Assembly (NCBI GenBank): GCA_029261795.1
Contig: JAJDAP010000073.1
Location: 1 to 52,336, forward strand
Length of the DNA: 52,336 nucleotides
Direction of reading: 5' to 3'
Source: Deltaproteobacteria bacterium
GTDB taxonomy: Bacteria; Myxococcota_A; UBA9160; UBA6930
Every line of letters begins with the position of its first letter. Within the stretch, counting starts at the first letter, position 1. A model generated the notes under the pieces. The model was not told the DNA's origin, ran no database searches, and worked only from the letters and a program-made list of their open reading frames with translations. Both the position numbers and the translations under genes were made by a program. Of this stretch, positions 15,490-24,400 are shown piece by piece.

Positions 15490-16674
15490 ATGAGCAGCGA
15501 CCCCAACGCCTGGCGCAGCGAAACGCCGGGGACAGAGGGCTGGGCCCGGACGGCGCGCCCCGGAGACCCGGCCAAGTACTTCATGGTCTCGGCAGATTGC
15601 CACGCCAACGAACCGGCCGACCTCTGGGCCGAGCGCATCGCGCCCGAGTACCGGGAGCGGGTTCCTACCTTCGCATTCAACGCCAAGACCAACGCCAAGT
15701 ACCAGGTGACCGAGGGCTTCCGGCCGATCCGCTTGCGCAACATCAAGTTCGAGGGCGAGGACAAGGAGCGCAACGGCTCCGGCGCAACGCCCGAGGAGCG
15801 AATCGCCGACCACGCCCGCGATGGCGTCGACGCCGAGATCATCTTCCCCAACAAGGGCCTCACGATGTGGGCCACGCCGGATCCGATCTTCTCCCAGGCC
15901 ATGTGTCGCGCCTGGAACGATTGGGCGTGGGAGACCTTCGGCCCCCACAACGACAGGCTTGCGCCGCTGGCCTGCCTGGCCACGGGAGACCTGGAAGGCG
16001 CCATCGAAGAGACGAAGCGCAGCGCCAAGCGCGGCTTCCGCGGCCTGACGATTCCCTGCAAGCCCGTGTGGGGTGGCCACGATGCCGCCCACGCGAACTA
16101 CAACCTGCCCGAGTTCGATCCCTTCTGGGAGGTGGTCCAGGACTGCGATCTTCCCATCACGTTCCACGTCTCGACGGGTCGCGACCCGCGCGCCTCGAGG
16201 GGCAACGGCGGCGCGGTGATCAACTACGCGGTGCACTCGCTCTCGCCCACGATGGAGCCGGTGGCCAATCTTTGCGCTTCGGGTGTGCTCGAGCGTTTCC
16301 CGGGCATCAAGTTCGCCACCATCGAGGCCGGTATCGGCTGGGTGCCGTGGGCGATCCAGGCCATGGACGAGGCGTACAAGAAGCACCACATGTTCGTACG
16401 CCCGAAGTTGAAGATGCTGCCGAGCGAGTATTTCAAGGAGCACGGTTTTGCGTCGTTCCAGGAGGACAGCGCGGGCCTCGACCTCGCCCGCGAACACGGC
16501 CTCGTCGACAACTTCCTCTGGGCCAATGACTACCCGCATCACGAAGGCACCTGGCCACACTCGGCCGCCGCCATCGAACGCACCATGGGCCACTTCCGCG
16601 ACGACGAACGCGCCAAGATCCTGGGGCTGAACGCGGCCAAGCTCTTCAAGTTCGACGTTCCGGATGCCGGTTAG
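15490..16674 (+). CDS. Metal-dependent amidohydrolase (amidohydrolase 2 / ACMSD-like family)
   Basis: A 394-residue TIM-barrel hydrolase or decarboxylase. VSADCHANEPADLW holds the first metal-binding D-x-H; ITFHVSTG and FATIEAGIGWVPWA are barrel strands; WANDYPHHEGTWPHS contains the late Asp/His motif. The ATG at 15490 has GGAGG 8 nt upstream; an in-frame ATG 24 nt earlier lacks this. Proteins of this group often accompany Rieske oxygenases and LLM enzymes in degradation clusters, acting on carboxylated or ring-cleaved intermediates. The GFA-family gene begins at the very next base after its stop, so they are co-transcribed. Confidence 0.9.
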   Translation: MSSDPNAWRSETPGTEGWARTARPGDPAKYFMVSADCHANEPADLWAERIAPEYRERVPTFAFNAKTNAKYQVTEGFRPIRLRNIKFEGEDKERNGSGATPEERIADHARDGVDAEIIFPNKGLTMWATPDPIFSQAMCRAWNDWAWETFGPHNDRLAPLACLATGDLEGAIEETKRSAKRGFRGLTIPCKPVWGGHDAAHANYNLPEFDPFWEVVQDCDLPITFHVSTGRDPRASRGNGGAVINYAVHSLSPTMEPVANLCASGVLERFPGIKFATIEAGIGWVPWAIQAMDEAYKKHHMFVRPKLKMLPSEYFKEHGFASFQEDSAGLDLAREHGLVDNFLWANDYPHHEGTWPHSAAAIERTMGHFRDDERAKILGLNAAKLFKFDVPDAG

Positions 16675-17106
16675 GTGGAGAACATCCTCCACGGATCGTG
16701 TGCATGCGGAACCGTCAACTACGAGGTCCGCGGACCCTTGCTGGGCGCCGTCACCTACTGCCACTGCTGGCGCTGTCGAAAGCACTCGGGCTCGAGCTTC
16801 GGTACGACCGCCGGATTGAAGGCCACGGATCTGACGGTGATGGTCCCGGATGGGGCCCCGCTCGGCAGTTGGGAATCGAGTCCCGGCGTCAGGCGGTACT
16901 TTGCAAGTTGCTGTGGCTCGCCGCTCTACAAGGAGGACGACGCCAGGCCCGAGTTCGTCGCGTTGCGTCTCGGCACACTCGACGACGACCCGGGCCGGCG
17001 AGTCGAAGTCCACTATGCCGTGGCAAGCCGCGCGCCCTGGGTCGAGATCCACGACGATCTACCCCAGAAGAGCGGAGACGGGCCGCCCTTCGGCCGGCGT
17101 GAGTAG
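16675..17106 (+). CDS. GFA/CENP-V-family zinc protein
   Basis: A 143-residue protein of the glutathione-dependent formaldehyde-activating (Gfa/CENP-V) fold. Zinc-ligand cysteines are visible at C9/C11 (SCACG), C29/C31/C34 (CHCWRC) and C79/C80 (ASCCGSPL), the expected pattern. The GTG start follows the amidohydrolase stop without a gap, so translation is coupled. Most members are not formaldehyde enzymes and their substrates are unknown. Its 3' end abuts the convergent molybdopterin oxidoreductase gene (the stop codons are adjacent). Confidence 0.88.
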   Translation: MENILHGSCACGTVNYEVRGPLLGAVTYCHCWRCRKHSGSSFGTTAGLKATDLTVMVPDGAPLGSWESSPGVRRYFASCCGSPLYKEDDARPEFVALRLGTLDDDPGRRVEVHYAVASRAPWVEIHDDLPQKSGDGPPFGRRE

Positions 17107-19281
17107 CTAGGCCGGAGGCGCTGCTTCCGTCAACCGATGCACGTTCACGGGGATGGCACTCTGCCGCGCCATGCCCGAGATGGGGTCGTAGTCGGTCGCG
17201 TCGTCGACCAGCCGGTTGGTCGAGGCGCCGACCTCGCGGACCTTGGCGTCCTGGCTCGGCGTGTCGCCCCAGGCGTGGGCCATCGAGATGACACCGGGCC
17301 GGATTTCGTCACTGGCTTCGGCGACGGCCGGGATGCTCGCGTGGGCAGAGCGGATCTCGATGAGATCACCGCCGGCGAGGCCGAGTTCGGCAAGGTCGTT
17401 CGGGTGCATGAAGGCCGGGTTTGTGGTGCCTTCCTTGCGGACGGCATCCAGGTACTGGCCCGACGAGTTGTAGACCTGGCGCAAGCGACGCGAGATCAGG
17501 CGGTGGCTGAAGCCGTCGGCATCTTCGCCGTACCCCGCACCGGTCAGGGAGAACACCTCAGCGCGGATCTCACGGAGTTCCTCGCAGAGTTCGGGGGGCC
17601 CCACGTCGAGGCGCGCTTCGTTGCCCGGGTCGGCACGGGCCACGAAGACTTCGACATCCCCGTAGACCTGGCCGCCCTCGGCGGCTCGAATCTCTTCGAG
17701 CGCCACGCGCGGCTTCGGAAGCACCAGCTTCATCACGTCGAGCTTCGAGGGCCGCACTTCGAGCGGAACCTCGCCGCCCGCGAGCTTGATCGGCGAGCCC
17801 AGACGGTGCGCCAGCTCCCAGTACACCTCCCATTCCTCGATCGCGTCGAAGCCGGGGTCGGCGACGGCTTGCGTGTAGTGCACGTAGGGCGTCGAGTACC
17901 AGGAGTCCGTCAGGATGTTCACGTCCTCGCGTTCGAGGGTCACCTTGGGCGCGATCACGTAGTCGGCGAGCTTGGCCGTGGACGACAGTCGGATGTCGAC
18001 GCACACCATCAGTTCGAGGCTGTCGATGGCGCGGAGGACCTTTTCCTGATTGGGCCAGGCGATGACCGGATTGCCGCCCATACAGAGGAGTGCTCTTACC
18101 TGGCCCTCGCCGGGGGTGAGGATCTCATCGGCGAGGGCGGCTGTCGGCATCTCGCCGACGCCGCCGATGAACAGCTCCGACAGTCCGCGGACGCGAGAGT
18201 CGGCACCGATTCCCCAGGCCTTGAACGGGGCGATCGCCTGGGCCTTGCGCTGGTGCGCGCTGAGAATGCCCGGGTTCGGTACCTTGTCGCCCGCGCGATT
18301 CACGCGCCCGCATAACGACCCGAGCGCGAGCACGAAGTGTTCGGTCGCATTCGGGTGCGGCGCCATGTTCGGTCCCGTGCCACAGCTCACGCCACCGCGG
18401 GCTCCGCCGGCGAACATGCGCGCGGCGGCGATCATCTGCTCGGCGGGGACTCCCGCGCGGGCCTCGACGTACGCGGGGGTGAAGCTGTCCACGGCCTCGC
18501 GAAGTCGATCGAAGCCCTGGACGTGGGCGTCGCAGAAGTCCTTGTCGTAGAGCCCCTCTTCGATGATCACCCGCGCCATTCCGGCCAGCAGCGTCGGGTC
18601 CTCGCCAGGCTTCGGCGCCAGGTGGATATCCGCATAACGTGCCGCCTCGGTGCGCCTCGGGTCGATCACGATCATCTGGAGCCCGCGCTTCTTGGCGTCC
18701 CGCAGGCTCTTGGAAGGACTGAAGGCGGGGATTCCGCCGTAGGGTGAGAAGACCGAGACCAGCGGGTTGTTGCCGACCACGAGAATGACGTCAGCGCTCT
18801 CGAAATCGTGGCCTCCGCCACTCCAGAGCCCGTGCCGCGCCATCGCGACGAACTTGGCGGGTTGGTCGATCGTGACGCTCGTGTAGAACGAAGGCGAGCC
18901 GATTCCGGTGTGCCAGGCCTTGGAGACCGCGAGCTGGGCCGAGTTCTGGAACGAGTGGGTACCGCAGTAGCTCGCGACGGATCGCGCGCCGTTCGAATCG
19001 ATGATCCCGCGCAGCTTCTCGGCAATTTCGTCGAGGGCCCGCTCAGTGGGGATCTCCTCGAAATCGCCCGCAGGGGTGCGCTTCAACGAGGAGCGCAGGC
19101 GATCGGGGTGGTTCAGGACCTCGGGGAGCTGGCGGCCCTTGATGCAGGTATAGCCACCATAGACGGGATCGTCGGCGTCTCCGCGCACGGCGACCAGGCG
19201 TCCGGTTTCATCGACGTCGGCATCGAGTGCACAGTAGGCGTGACAGAAACGGCAGTAGGTCTTGTGGGTCGTGATCGACAT
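17107..19281 (-). CDS. Molybdopterin-dependent oxidoreductase (formate dehydrogenase-like family)
   Basis: A 724-residue enzyme with an N-terminal [4Fe-4S] site (C10, C13, C17, C46, followed by the IKGR lysine) and the bis-MGD binding domains, including VILVVGNNPLVS and DPRRTEAARYADIHL, and a C-terminal molydopterin-dinucleotide domain with FMHPNDLAELGLAGGDLIEI. Around residues 110-150, where the molybdenum or tungsten ligand lies, I see SYCGTHSF and GSPSFYTSVTIDQPAK but no Cys/Sec in the usual formate-dehydrogenase context, so the ligand may be Ser or Thr and the substrate is uncertain. There is no twin-arginine signal, so it is cytoplasmic. It is followed upstream by an LLM oxidoreductase on the same strand. 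Confidence 0.88.
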   Translation of the reverse strand: MSITTHKTYCRFCHAYCALDADVDETGRLVAVRGDADDPVYGGYTCIKGRQLPEVLNHPDRLRSSLKRTPAGDFEEIPTERALDEIAEKLRGIIDSNGARSVASYCGTHSFQNSAQLAVSKAWHTGIGSPSFYTSVTIDQPAKFVAMARHGLWSGGGHDFESADVILVVGNNPLVSVFSPYGGIPAFSPSKSLRDAKKRGLQMIVIDPRRTEAARYADIHLAPKPGEDPTLLAGMARVIIEEGLYDKDFCDAHVQGFDRLREAVDSFTPAYVEARAGVPAEQMIAAARMFAGGARGGVSCGTGPNMAPHPNATEHFVLALGSLCGRVNRAGDKVPNPGILSAHQRKAQAIAPFKAWGIGADSRVRGLSELFIGGVGEMPTAALADEILTPGEGQVRALLCMGGNPVIAWPNQEKVLRAIDSLELMVCVDIRLSSTAKLADYVIAPKVTLEREDVNILTDSWYSTPYVHYTQAVADPGFDAIEEWEVYWELAHRLGSPIKLAGGEVPLEVRPSKLDVMKLVLPKPRVALEEIRAAEGGQVYGDVEVFVARADPGNEARLDVGPPELCEELREIRAEVFSLTGAGYGEDADGFSHRLISRRLRQVYNSSGQYLDAVRKEGTTNPAFMHPNDLAELGLAGGDLIEIRSAHASIPAVAEASDEIRPGVISMAHAWGDTPSQDAKVREVGASTNRLVDDATDYDPISGMARQSAIPVNVHRLTEAAPPA

Positions 19282-19313
19282 GAGGTCCTCGTTCCGTGTA
19301 GCGAGACTTCGAA

Positions 19314-20285
19314 CTAACTTCCGGCGAGCTTCGCGACGACGGGAGCGAAGGCTTCCATCGCTTCGTCACCCACCGTGATGTACGAAATCTCGTAGGCCTC
19401 TCGGCGCCGCTGCAGCTCTTCGACGACCTCGTCCACCGAACCGAACAACGCGTGGGGATGAGCGCGCATCTGTTCGGGGGTGATGCCGAAGGCGCCGGCC
19501 ATGCCTTCCGCCGCCGCACCCATCCCGTCGCCAACGAAAGCGAAGTAGGCGGCGATCTCGAGTTCCAGGTCGCCAAAGCGGTCTCCCGCGGCAGCGCGGA
19601 TCCAGCCGACCTTCTCGGCGGTCGCCTCGGCGGTGCCACTCAGCACACCGTCGGGTCCGATCACGCCGGAACGGTTGTTGAAGTTGAGGCTCACGATGTT
19701 GGCCTCGCGGGCGGCGAGGGAGAGCACGCGCTTGCCACCGCCCCCGATCATGATCGGCGGGTGTGGCTGTTGGATCGGCAGCGGCGCCCCTTCGTAGCCG
19801 CTGATGTTCACGTGCTTGCCTGAAACCGAGATCTGTCCGGGAGAGAAATGATCCTTCAGGAACGCAACGGTCTCGGCGAGCCGGCTGATCCGCACCGGTG
19901 CCGGATCGAAGCTGAGGCCGATCGCTTCGTATTCGCCCTGCAGCCAACCCGCGCCGAGGCCCAGTTCCAGCCGCCCCCCGGAAAGCAGATCGAGGGTGGC
20001 CGCCTCCTTCGCGAGCACGGCGGCGGGCCGGTAGTCGATGCAGAAGACGCGGCAGCCGACGCGTAGGGTCGTCGTTGCCTCCGCGGCCACCGCGATCGCG
20101 GGCACGGCGGCCAGCGTCTGCAGCGGGTGATTCGTCGCTTCGAGCGCGGGACCGTTGCCGATGATGTGATCGGCCAGGTGAAGCGCGGAATAGCCGAGGG
20201 CTTCGGCCTTGCGCGCGCGTTCGCGCCACTGGTCGCCGGAGTCGGCGCTGAAGCTCTGGATCGCGAAACGGAAGGGGCGGGGCAT
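19314..20285 (-). CDS. LLM-class oxidoreductase, probably F420-dependent
   Basis: A 323-residue luciferase-like TIM-barrel oxidoreductase. YRPAAVLAKEAATLDLLSGG and LELGLGAGWLQGEYEAIG are the core LLM motifs and PPIMIGGGGKRVLSLAA is the cofactor-side strand. The overall style matches the F420-dependent MSMEG_2516-like subfamily of actinobacteria. The ATG at 20285 has GAGGAA 7 nt upstream. It lies 32 nt before the molybdopterin oxidoreductase and is divergent from the SnoaL/monooxygenase pair, with a KstR-type operator between. Whether the cell makes F420 cannot be judged from this window; FMN is the alternative. Confidence 0.88.
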   Translation of the reverse strand: MPRPFRFAIQSFSADSGDQWRERARKAEALGYSALHLADHIIGNGPALEATNHPLQTLAAVPAIAVAAEATTTLRVGCRVFCIDYRPAAVLAKEAATLDLLSGGRLELGLGAGWLQGEYEAIGLSFDPAPVRISRLAETVAFLKDHFSPGQISVSGKHVNISGYEGAPLPIQQPHPPIMIGGGGKRVLSLAAREANIVSLNFNNRSGVIGPDGVLSGTAEATAEKVGWIRAAAGDRFGDLELEIAAYFAFVGDGMGAAAEGMAGAFGITPEQMRAHPHALFGSVDEVVEELQRRREAYEISYITVGDEAMEAFAPVVAKLAGS

Positions 20286-20336
20286 CGGAATTCCTCGATC
20301 ACGGGTCCAACGACAGACGGTCTGGATTTTCACCGC

Positions 20337-20350
20337 TTGAACGTGTTAAA
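20337..20350. promoter_or_regulatory. KstR-type TetR operator, box 4
   Basis: TTGAACGTGTTAAA is a perfect TNNAACNNGTTNNA match, 51 nt upstream of the LLM gene start (20285, minus) and 80 nt upstream of the SnoaL start (20431, plus). It can serve both divergent units. Confidence 0.65.
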
Positions 20351-20430
20351 AACGGTGAGCATTCTACCGCCTCCACCGGCCAAGGGGGCAGCTTTCACGC
20401 AACCGGCCGGTCCCATTCCGAGGAGAACCG

Positions 20431-20877
20431 ATGAGCGACACCAGCGCCGATATCCAGGCGATCCGAAACCTCGTTGCCCGCTACTCCGATGCCGTGAATC
20501 GTCGGGATTCCGCAGCCTGGGGCGATTGCTGGGCCGAAGAGGGCTCGAGCTGGAAGATCATGGGCATGGCTCCGGAAGGCCGCGCCGGAATCGTCGACCT
20601 CTGGGAGCAGCTGATGGGCGGCTTCCCGTTCGTGGTGCAGATGCCGAGCGAGTGCCTGGTCGAGGTGAGCGGCGATACCGGAACCGTGCGCGCCTATCTG
20701 ACCGAAACCGGGAAGGGCCCGGATGGGAAGGGGTTGCTGACCCTGGGCGTCTACCACGACCGCGTTCAGCGCGACCCCGACGGCTGGCGCTTCACCGAGC
20801 GCGCCTTCGATTCGATGTACTCGGGCCCGACAGACATGAGTGGAGAGCCCGCCGGCTTCCCGGAGGATCGAAAATGA
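20431..20877 (+). CDS. SnoaL/NTF2-like protein
   Basis: A 148-residue SnoaL-like protein: IQAIRNLVARYSDAVNRRD and WGDCWAEEGSSWKIMG form the usual first helices and strand, and GWRFTERAFDSMY the final strand. The start has AGGAGA 7 nt upstream. It overlaps the next gene by 4 nt (ATGA). It sits behind a KstR-type operator and is the second SnoaL-like protein under that motif in this window. The role is unknown; hydratase, isomerase or polyketide-cyclase-like activity are options. Confidence 0.87.
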   Translation: MSDTSADIQAIRNLVARYSDAVNRRDSAAWGDCWAEEGSSWKIMGMAPEGRAGIVDLWEQLMGGFPFVVQMPSECLVEVSGDTGTVRAYLTETGKGPDGKGLLTLGVYHDRVQRDPDGWRFTERAFDSMYSGPTDMSGEPAGFPEDRK

Positions 20878-21233
20878 GCAAGGACATCATCGTCGTCGCA
20901 GGAAAGATCACGGTCGATCCGGCCAGGCGCGACGCCGTGTTGGCCGAAGGCGCACAGCTGATGATCGACACCCGCACCCAGAAGGGTTGCCTCGACTACG
21001 TCTGGAGTGCGGACCCGACGGACCCGGCGCGCATCTACGTCTTCGAGCGCTGGGAACGCCAGGCGGATCTCGCCGCACATCTGGCCGGCGACTACTACCG
21101 GCGGATGCGCGATCACATGGGAACGGCCGGCCTGACCGCTGCCGAGACGCTCAAGTACCGCATCGACTGGTTCGAGCAGGTCTACGACGAGACCATGACG
21201 CCGCGCGCGGATTTCTTCACCGCTCCGAACTAG
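20874..21233 (+). CDS. Antibiotic biosynthesis monooxygenase (ABM) domain protein
   Basis: A 119-residue dimeric alpha/beta-barrel protein of the ABM family: IIVVAGKITVDPARRDAVLA, then TQKGCLDYVWSADPTDPARI and YVFERWERQADLAAHLA, the standard strand-helix pattern. Such proteins act as cofactor-free monooxygenases on phenolic or quinone-like compounds or as simple binding proteins. Translation is coupled to the SnoaL gene (ATGA). Its last 17 nt overlap the end of a short antisense gene candidate. Confidence 0.87.
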   Translation: MSKDIIVVAGKITVDPARRDAVLAEGAQLMIDTRTQKGCLDYVWSADPTDPARIYVFERWERQADLAAHLAGDYYRRMRDHMGTAGLTAAETLKYRIDWFEQVYDETMTPRADFFTAPN

Positions 21234-21387
21234 ATCCTGCCGACCGGGAGGTCGGGGCCGACCGGGAGGTCGCGTCGACCGGGTGCACGAGCCACCCAGG
21301 CGCGAGGTTCTCGACCAGTCCCAGCCGTTCCATCTCCCGGTAGACCTCGTTGAGATCGCGGGTCACAGGGTTGTCGATGAGTTCCAT
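21217..21387 (-). CDS. Small unidentified ORF with repeat-encoded tail
   Basis: A 56-codon frame on the minus strand, with ATG at 21387, a strong GAGGAGG ribosome binding site 6 nt upstream and TGA at 21217. It reads MELIDNPVTRDLNEVYREME, then RLGLVENLAPGWLVHPV, a protein-like composition. The tail TSRSAPTSRSAG is encoded by an 18-bp tandem repeat. The last 17 nt are antisense to the ABM gene. I do not recognise the family; it could be a truncated N-terminus of a longer protein. Confidence 0.5.
   Translation of the reverse strand: MELIDNPVTRDLNEVYREMERLGLVENLAPGWLVHPVDATSRSAPTSRSAGSSSER
21239..21284. repeat. 18-bp tandem repeat, 2.5 copies
   Basis: GCCGACCGGGAGGTCGGG (21239-21256) is followed by GCCGACCGGGAGGTCGCG (21257-21274) and a partial third copy (21275-21284). 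Each unit contains CGACC/GGTCG and can form a small hairpin. It lies just past the ABM stop codon and inside the 3' end of the small minus-strand ORF. Confidence 0.8.
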
Positions 21388-21494
21388 CGGGCCTCCTCGG
21401 GCATCAGGATACCGTCCCTGGCTGACCGGGCGTCACCCGCTGACGCGCAGGTAGCGTACTATCGGCGGGTTATCCCCTCGCCGTGGAGGACCCG

Positions 21495-24400
21495 ATGTCC
21501 CTGAAGTCCCTTCTCCCTCTACTCGTGGTCGCACTCTCGGTTCTCGGTGTGCAGTGCGGTTCGCGCACCGCCATCCAGGTCGTGTCGCCCGGCAACCTCG
21601 TGACCACGCCTTCGTTCGTCCTCGAACTCGATATTCCGGCCGGGGCCTTGGTCGATTCCATCACGCTGAACGGCGCGCCTATCATCGCCGTCAATCAATC
21701 GGCTTTCTTGACCGCGGTCATCGCTCCGGGGCCGCCGCTACGCGACCGGAACATTCTCGAAGTCCTCGGCACCAGTGCCGATGGCACGCAACTGCGCACG
21801 GTTCACGATTTCGCCTACCTGCCGCCGAAGGCGCGGCTGCGTCGCATCACCGATGACGGCGATCTGATTCGCGGTCCCCTGGCACACTCGCAGCTCGGCG
21901 ACTTCCTGCTCGAGAACGATGTGGCCCGTTTCGTGGTCCAGGACGTGGCGAAACGCGATCTCTACAGCGTCGGCCAGTTCGGCGGAAACCTGATCGATGC
22001 CGAGCTGTTGTCGAACCCGGGCCGCGACCAGTTCCTCGAAATCCAACCGATGCTGAACGTCGAAACCGTCATCAATGCGCAGACGGCCCAGATCATCAAT
22101 GATGGCCAGGACGGCACACCCGCCATTCTACGGACCTGCGGCCCGGACGATCTGCTCGACTTCGCGAACCCGTCGAGCGCCATCGTCGACGCCGGGATCA
22201 GCCCGCCGACCGCCTTCGACGACCTCGACCTGCCGATCGAAGCTTGTACCGACTACGTGCTCGAGGCCGGCGTTCCGTGGATTCGCATGGATACCACGGT
22301 CTCGAACTTCGGCAGCCAAGCGCTTCCGCTCGCCGTCGGAGATTGGTTGAACGCGGCCGGACAGTTCCACCAGTGGGATGCGCCACTGCTCCAGGGCGAG
22401 AGCGTGCTCGCCGAGTCGGGCTTGATCAGCTACATCGGATACGGGGAGGCAGAGGGCATCGACTACGCCCTGCATACGCCTCCGGACACGAGCCCGGGCA
22501 GCGCGGCGCCCAACTTGTTCACGACGAGTGGTGTGAGCGTGGTGCTCTACAACGCCAACGCGTTCGTGACGTTGCTCGGCTTCGATCCGCCCTTCCTGGT
22601 TGATGCCGGTGCCGATCGTGTCTTCACGCGCTTCTTCTCGGTCGGCGACGGCTCCGGTGCCAACGGCGTCGCGATGGCCGCCGCGATCTCGAATGCGGCG
22701 ACTGGCGAACTCGAGGGTTGTGTCACGGTGGCCGGCGTACCGCTAGCGAGTTCGCGCGTCTCGTTGGTGCAGCGGAACGCAGCGGGAAAGCCAATCAATG
22801 TCGATGCGCAGTTCGTGACGAAGGCCGGCCTGTGCCCGAACTTCGCCGGCACGCTGCCGGTCGGGAACTACGAGATCGCGGCCGCGCGTGAGGGAACGCC
22901 CTATGAAGGCGGTGGGACGATTCCGGTCTACACGCCGCTGGCGATTGCAGCGGGCCCGACTCCCGCGACCGCGAACATCGATCTGCCGGCGACGGGCAGA
23001 CTCGAGATGGTCGTCCGGGACGTCAACGGGGAGCCGCTTCCGGCTCGCGTCACCGTGGTCGGCCTCGATCCCAGTCCGCCCCAGCTCTTCCCGGGGCCGG
23101 TGGCTCCCGGCTTCGGAGGCGCGACCCTGGGCGTCTTTGCGGACCCGAAGGACCAGCTGCCCTTCGGTGTGGCCGCGTTCAGCTACGCCGACGCCGACGG
23201 AAACGCCTCGCTCGATATCGAACCCGGCAACTATCAAGTCGTGGTGAGCCGCGGGACCGAGTATTCGATCGACTCGTTCCCGGTCTCCTTTTCGGCCGGA
23301 CAGACCGAGGCGTTGGCAGCCACGCTCGAGCGGGCACTCGATACCACCGGCTTCATCTCCTCCGATTTCCACGTCCACGGCATCGCTTCGGCGGATTCGC
23401 GTGTTCCCCAGATTCGGCGGGTGCTGCAGTTTGCTGGAGAGGGCGTCGAGAACGCGGTCATGACGGACCACCACGTCCACACCGACCTGAACGCCACGAT
23501 CCAGGCGCTCGGCCTGGAGGGTGTGTTGACCTCGACGATCGGCGAGGAGATCACCAGCTTCGACTACGGGCACTTCAACGGCTACCCGTTCACGATCGAT
23601 CCGACCCGGCCGTCGGGCGGCTCTACTGACTGGGGCGTTCCGGCGCCGCCCGGACAGGATTTCCCGAGCTTCGGCGCGTTCAACGCGACGCCGCCCGAGA
23701 TACTCGGACTAGCGGTCAACAGTGCCCAGGCGACCCCGGATACGACGGTCCAGATCAATCACATCGGAAGCCACTTCAGTCCACTCCGGATCGACACATC
23801 CGCGCCGGGTCCGATCGTCGATGATCTGGACGATGCCGGGCGCGCCGCGCGGCGGCTTCCGCCGCTCTCCGCCAGCGGCAACCTGTTCCAACACTTCCCC
23901 GCCCTCGAACTCTGGAACGGGTCGACGCGCGGCGCCCAGAGCGAGTTCCTGGACGAGCGCATCGGGGTCTGGATGAACCACCTGAACAAGGGGCTCCGCA
24001 CCACGGTCATCTCGGATACCGACACCCACACCTTCACGAACCTGCGCACGGCGGGTGCCCGGACCTGGACCGCTTCTTCGACCGACAGGCCGCGATTCGT
24101 CTCATCCGGCGAAGTAGCGCGCTCCGTCGACGCCGGCCGCGCGGTGGGTGGCCAGGGCCTCTACGTCCAGACGCGGCTCGTGGCCAGGGACGGTTCGGAG
24201 GCCGAGGCCGATCTCGGCCTCGGCGGCTCGACGGATCTGACCAGCGCGAATGGAGACGTCGATCTCGAGATCCGTGTCCAAGCCCCGGCCTGGGTCGAGT
24301 TCGACACCATCGAGGTCTACGCCAATGCCGTCACGACGCCGGTAGATCCGGCAGCACCCTACGCATTCGGTGCCACGCCTGACCTGGTGCTCAGCGAAGG

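Noticed and set aside
17107..19281. Selenocysteine in the molybdopterin enzyme
   Set aside because: The frame is open without an internal TGA, so no Sec codon is present.
24200..24235. Strong hairpin GAGGCCGA...TCGGCCTC inside the CehA/McbA gene
   Set aside because: It lies within a coding region and follows codon usage (Glu-Ala-Asp-Leu-Gly-Leu), so it needs no separate explanation.
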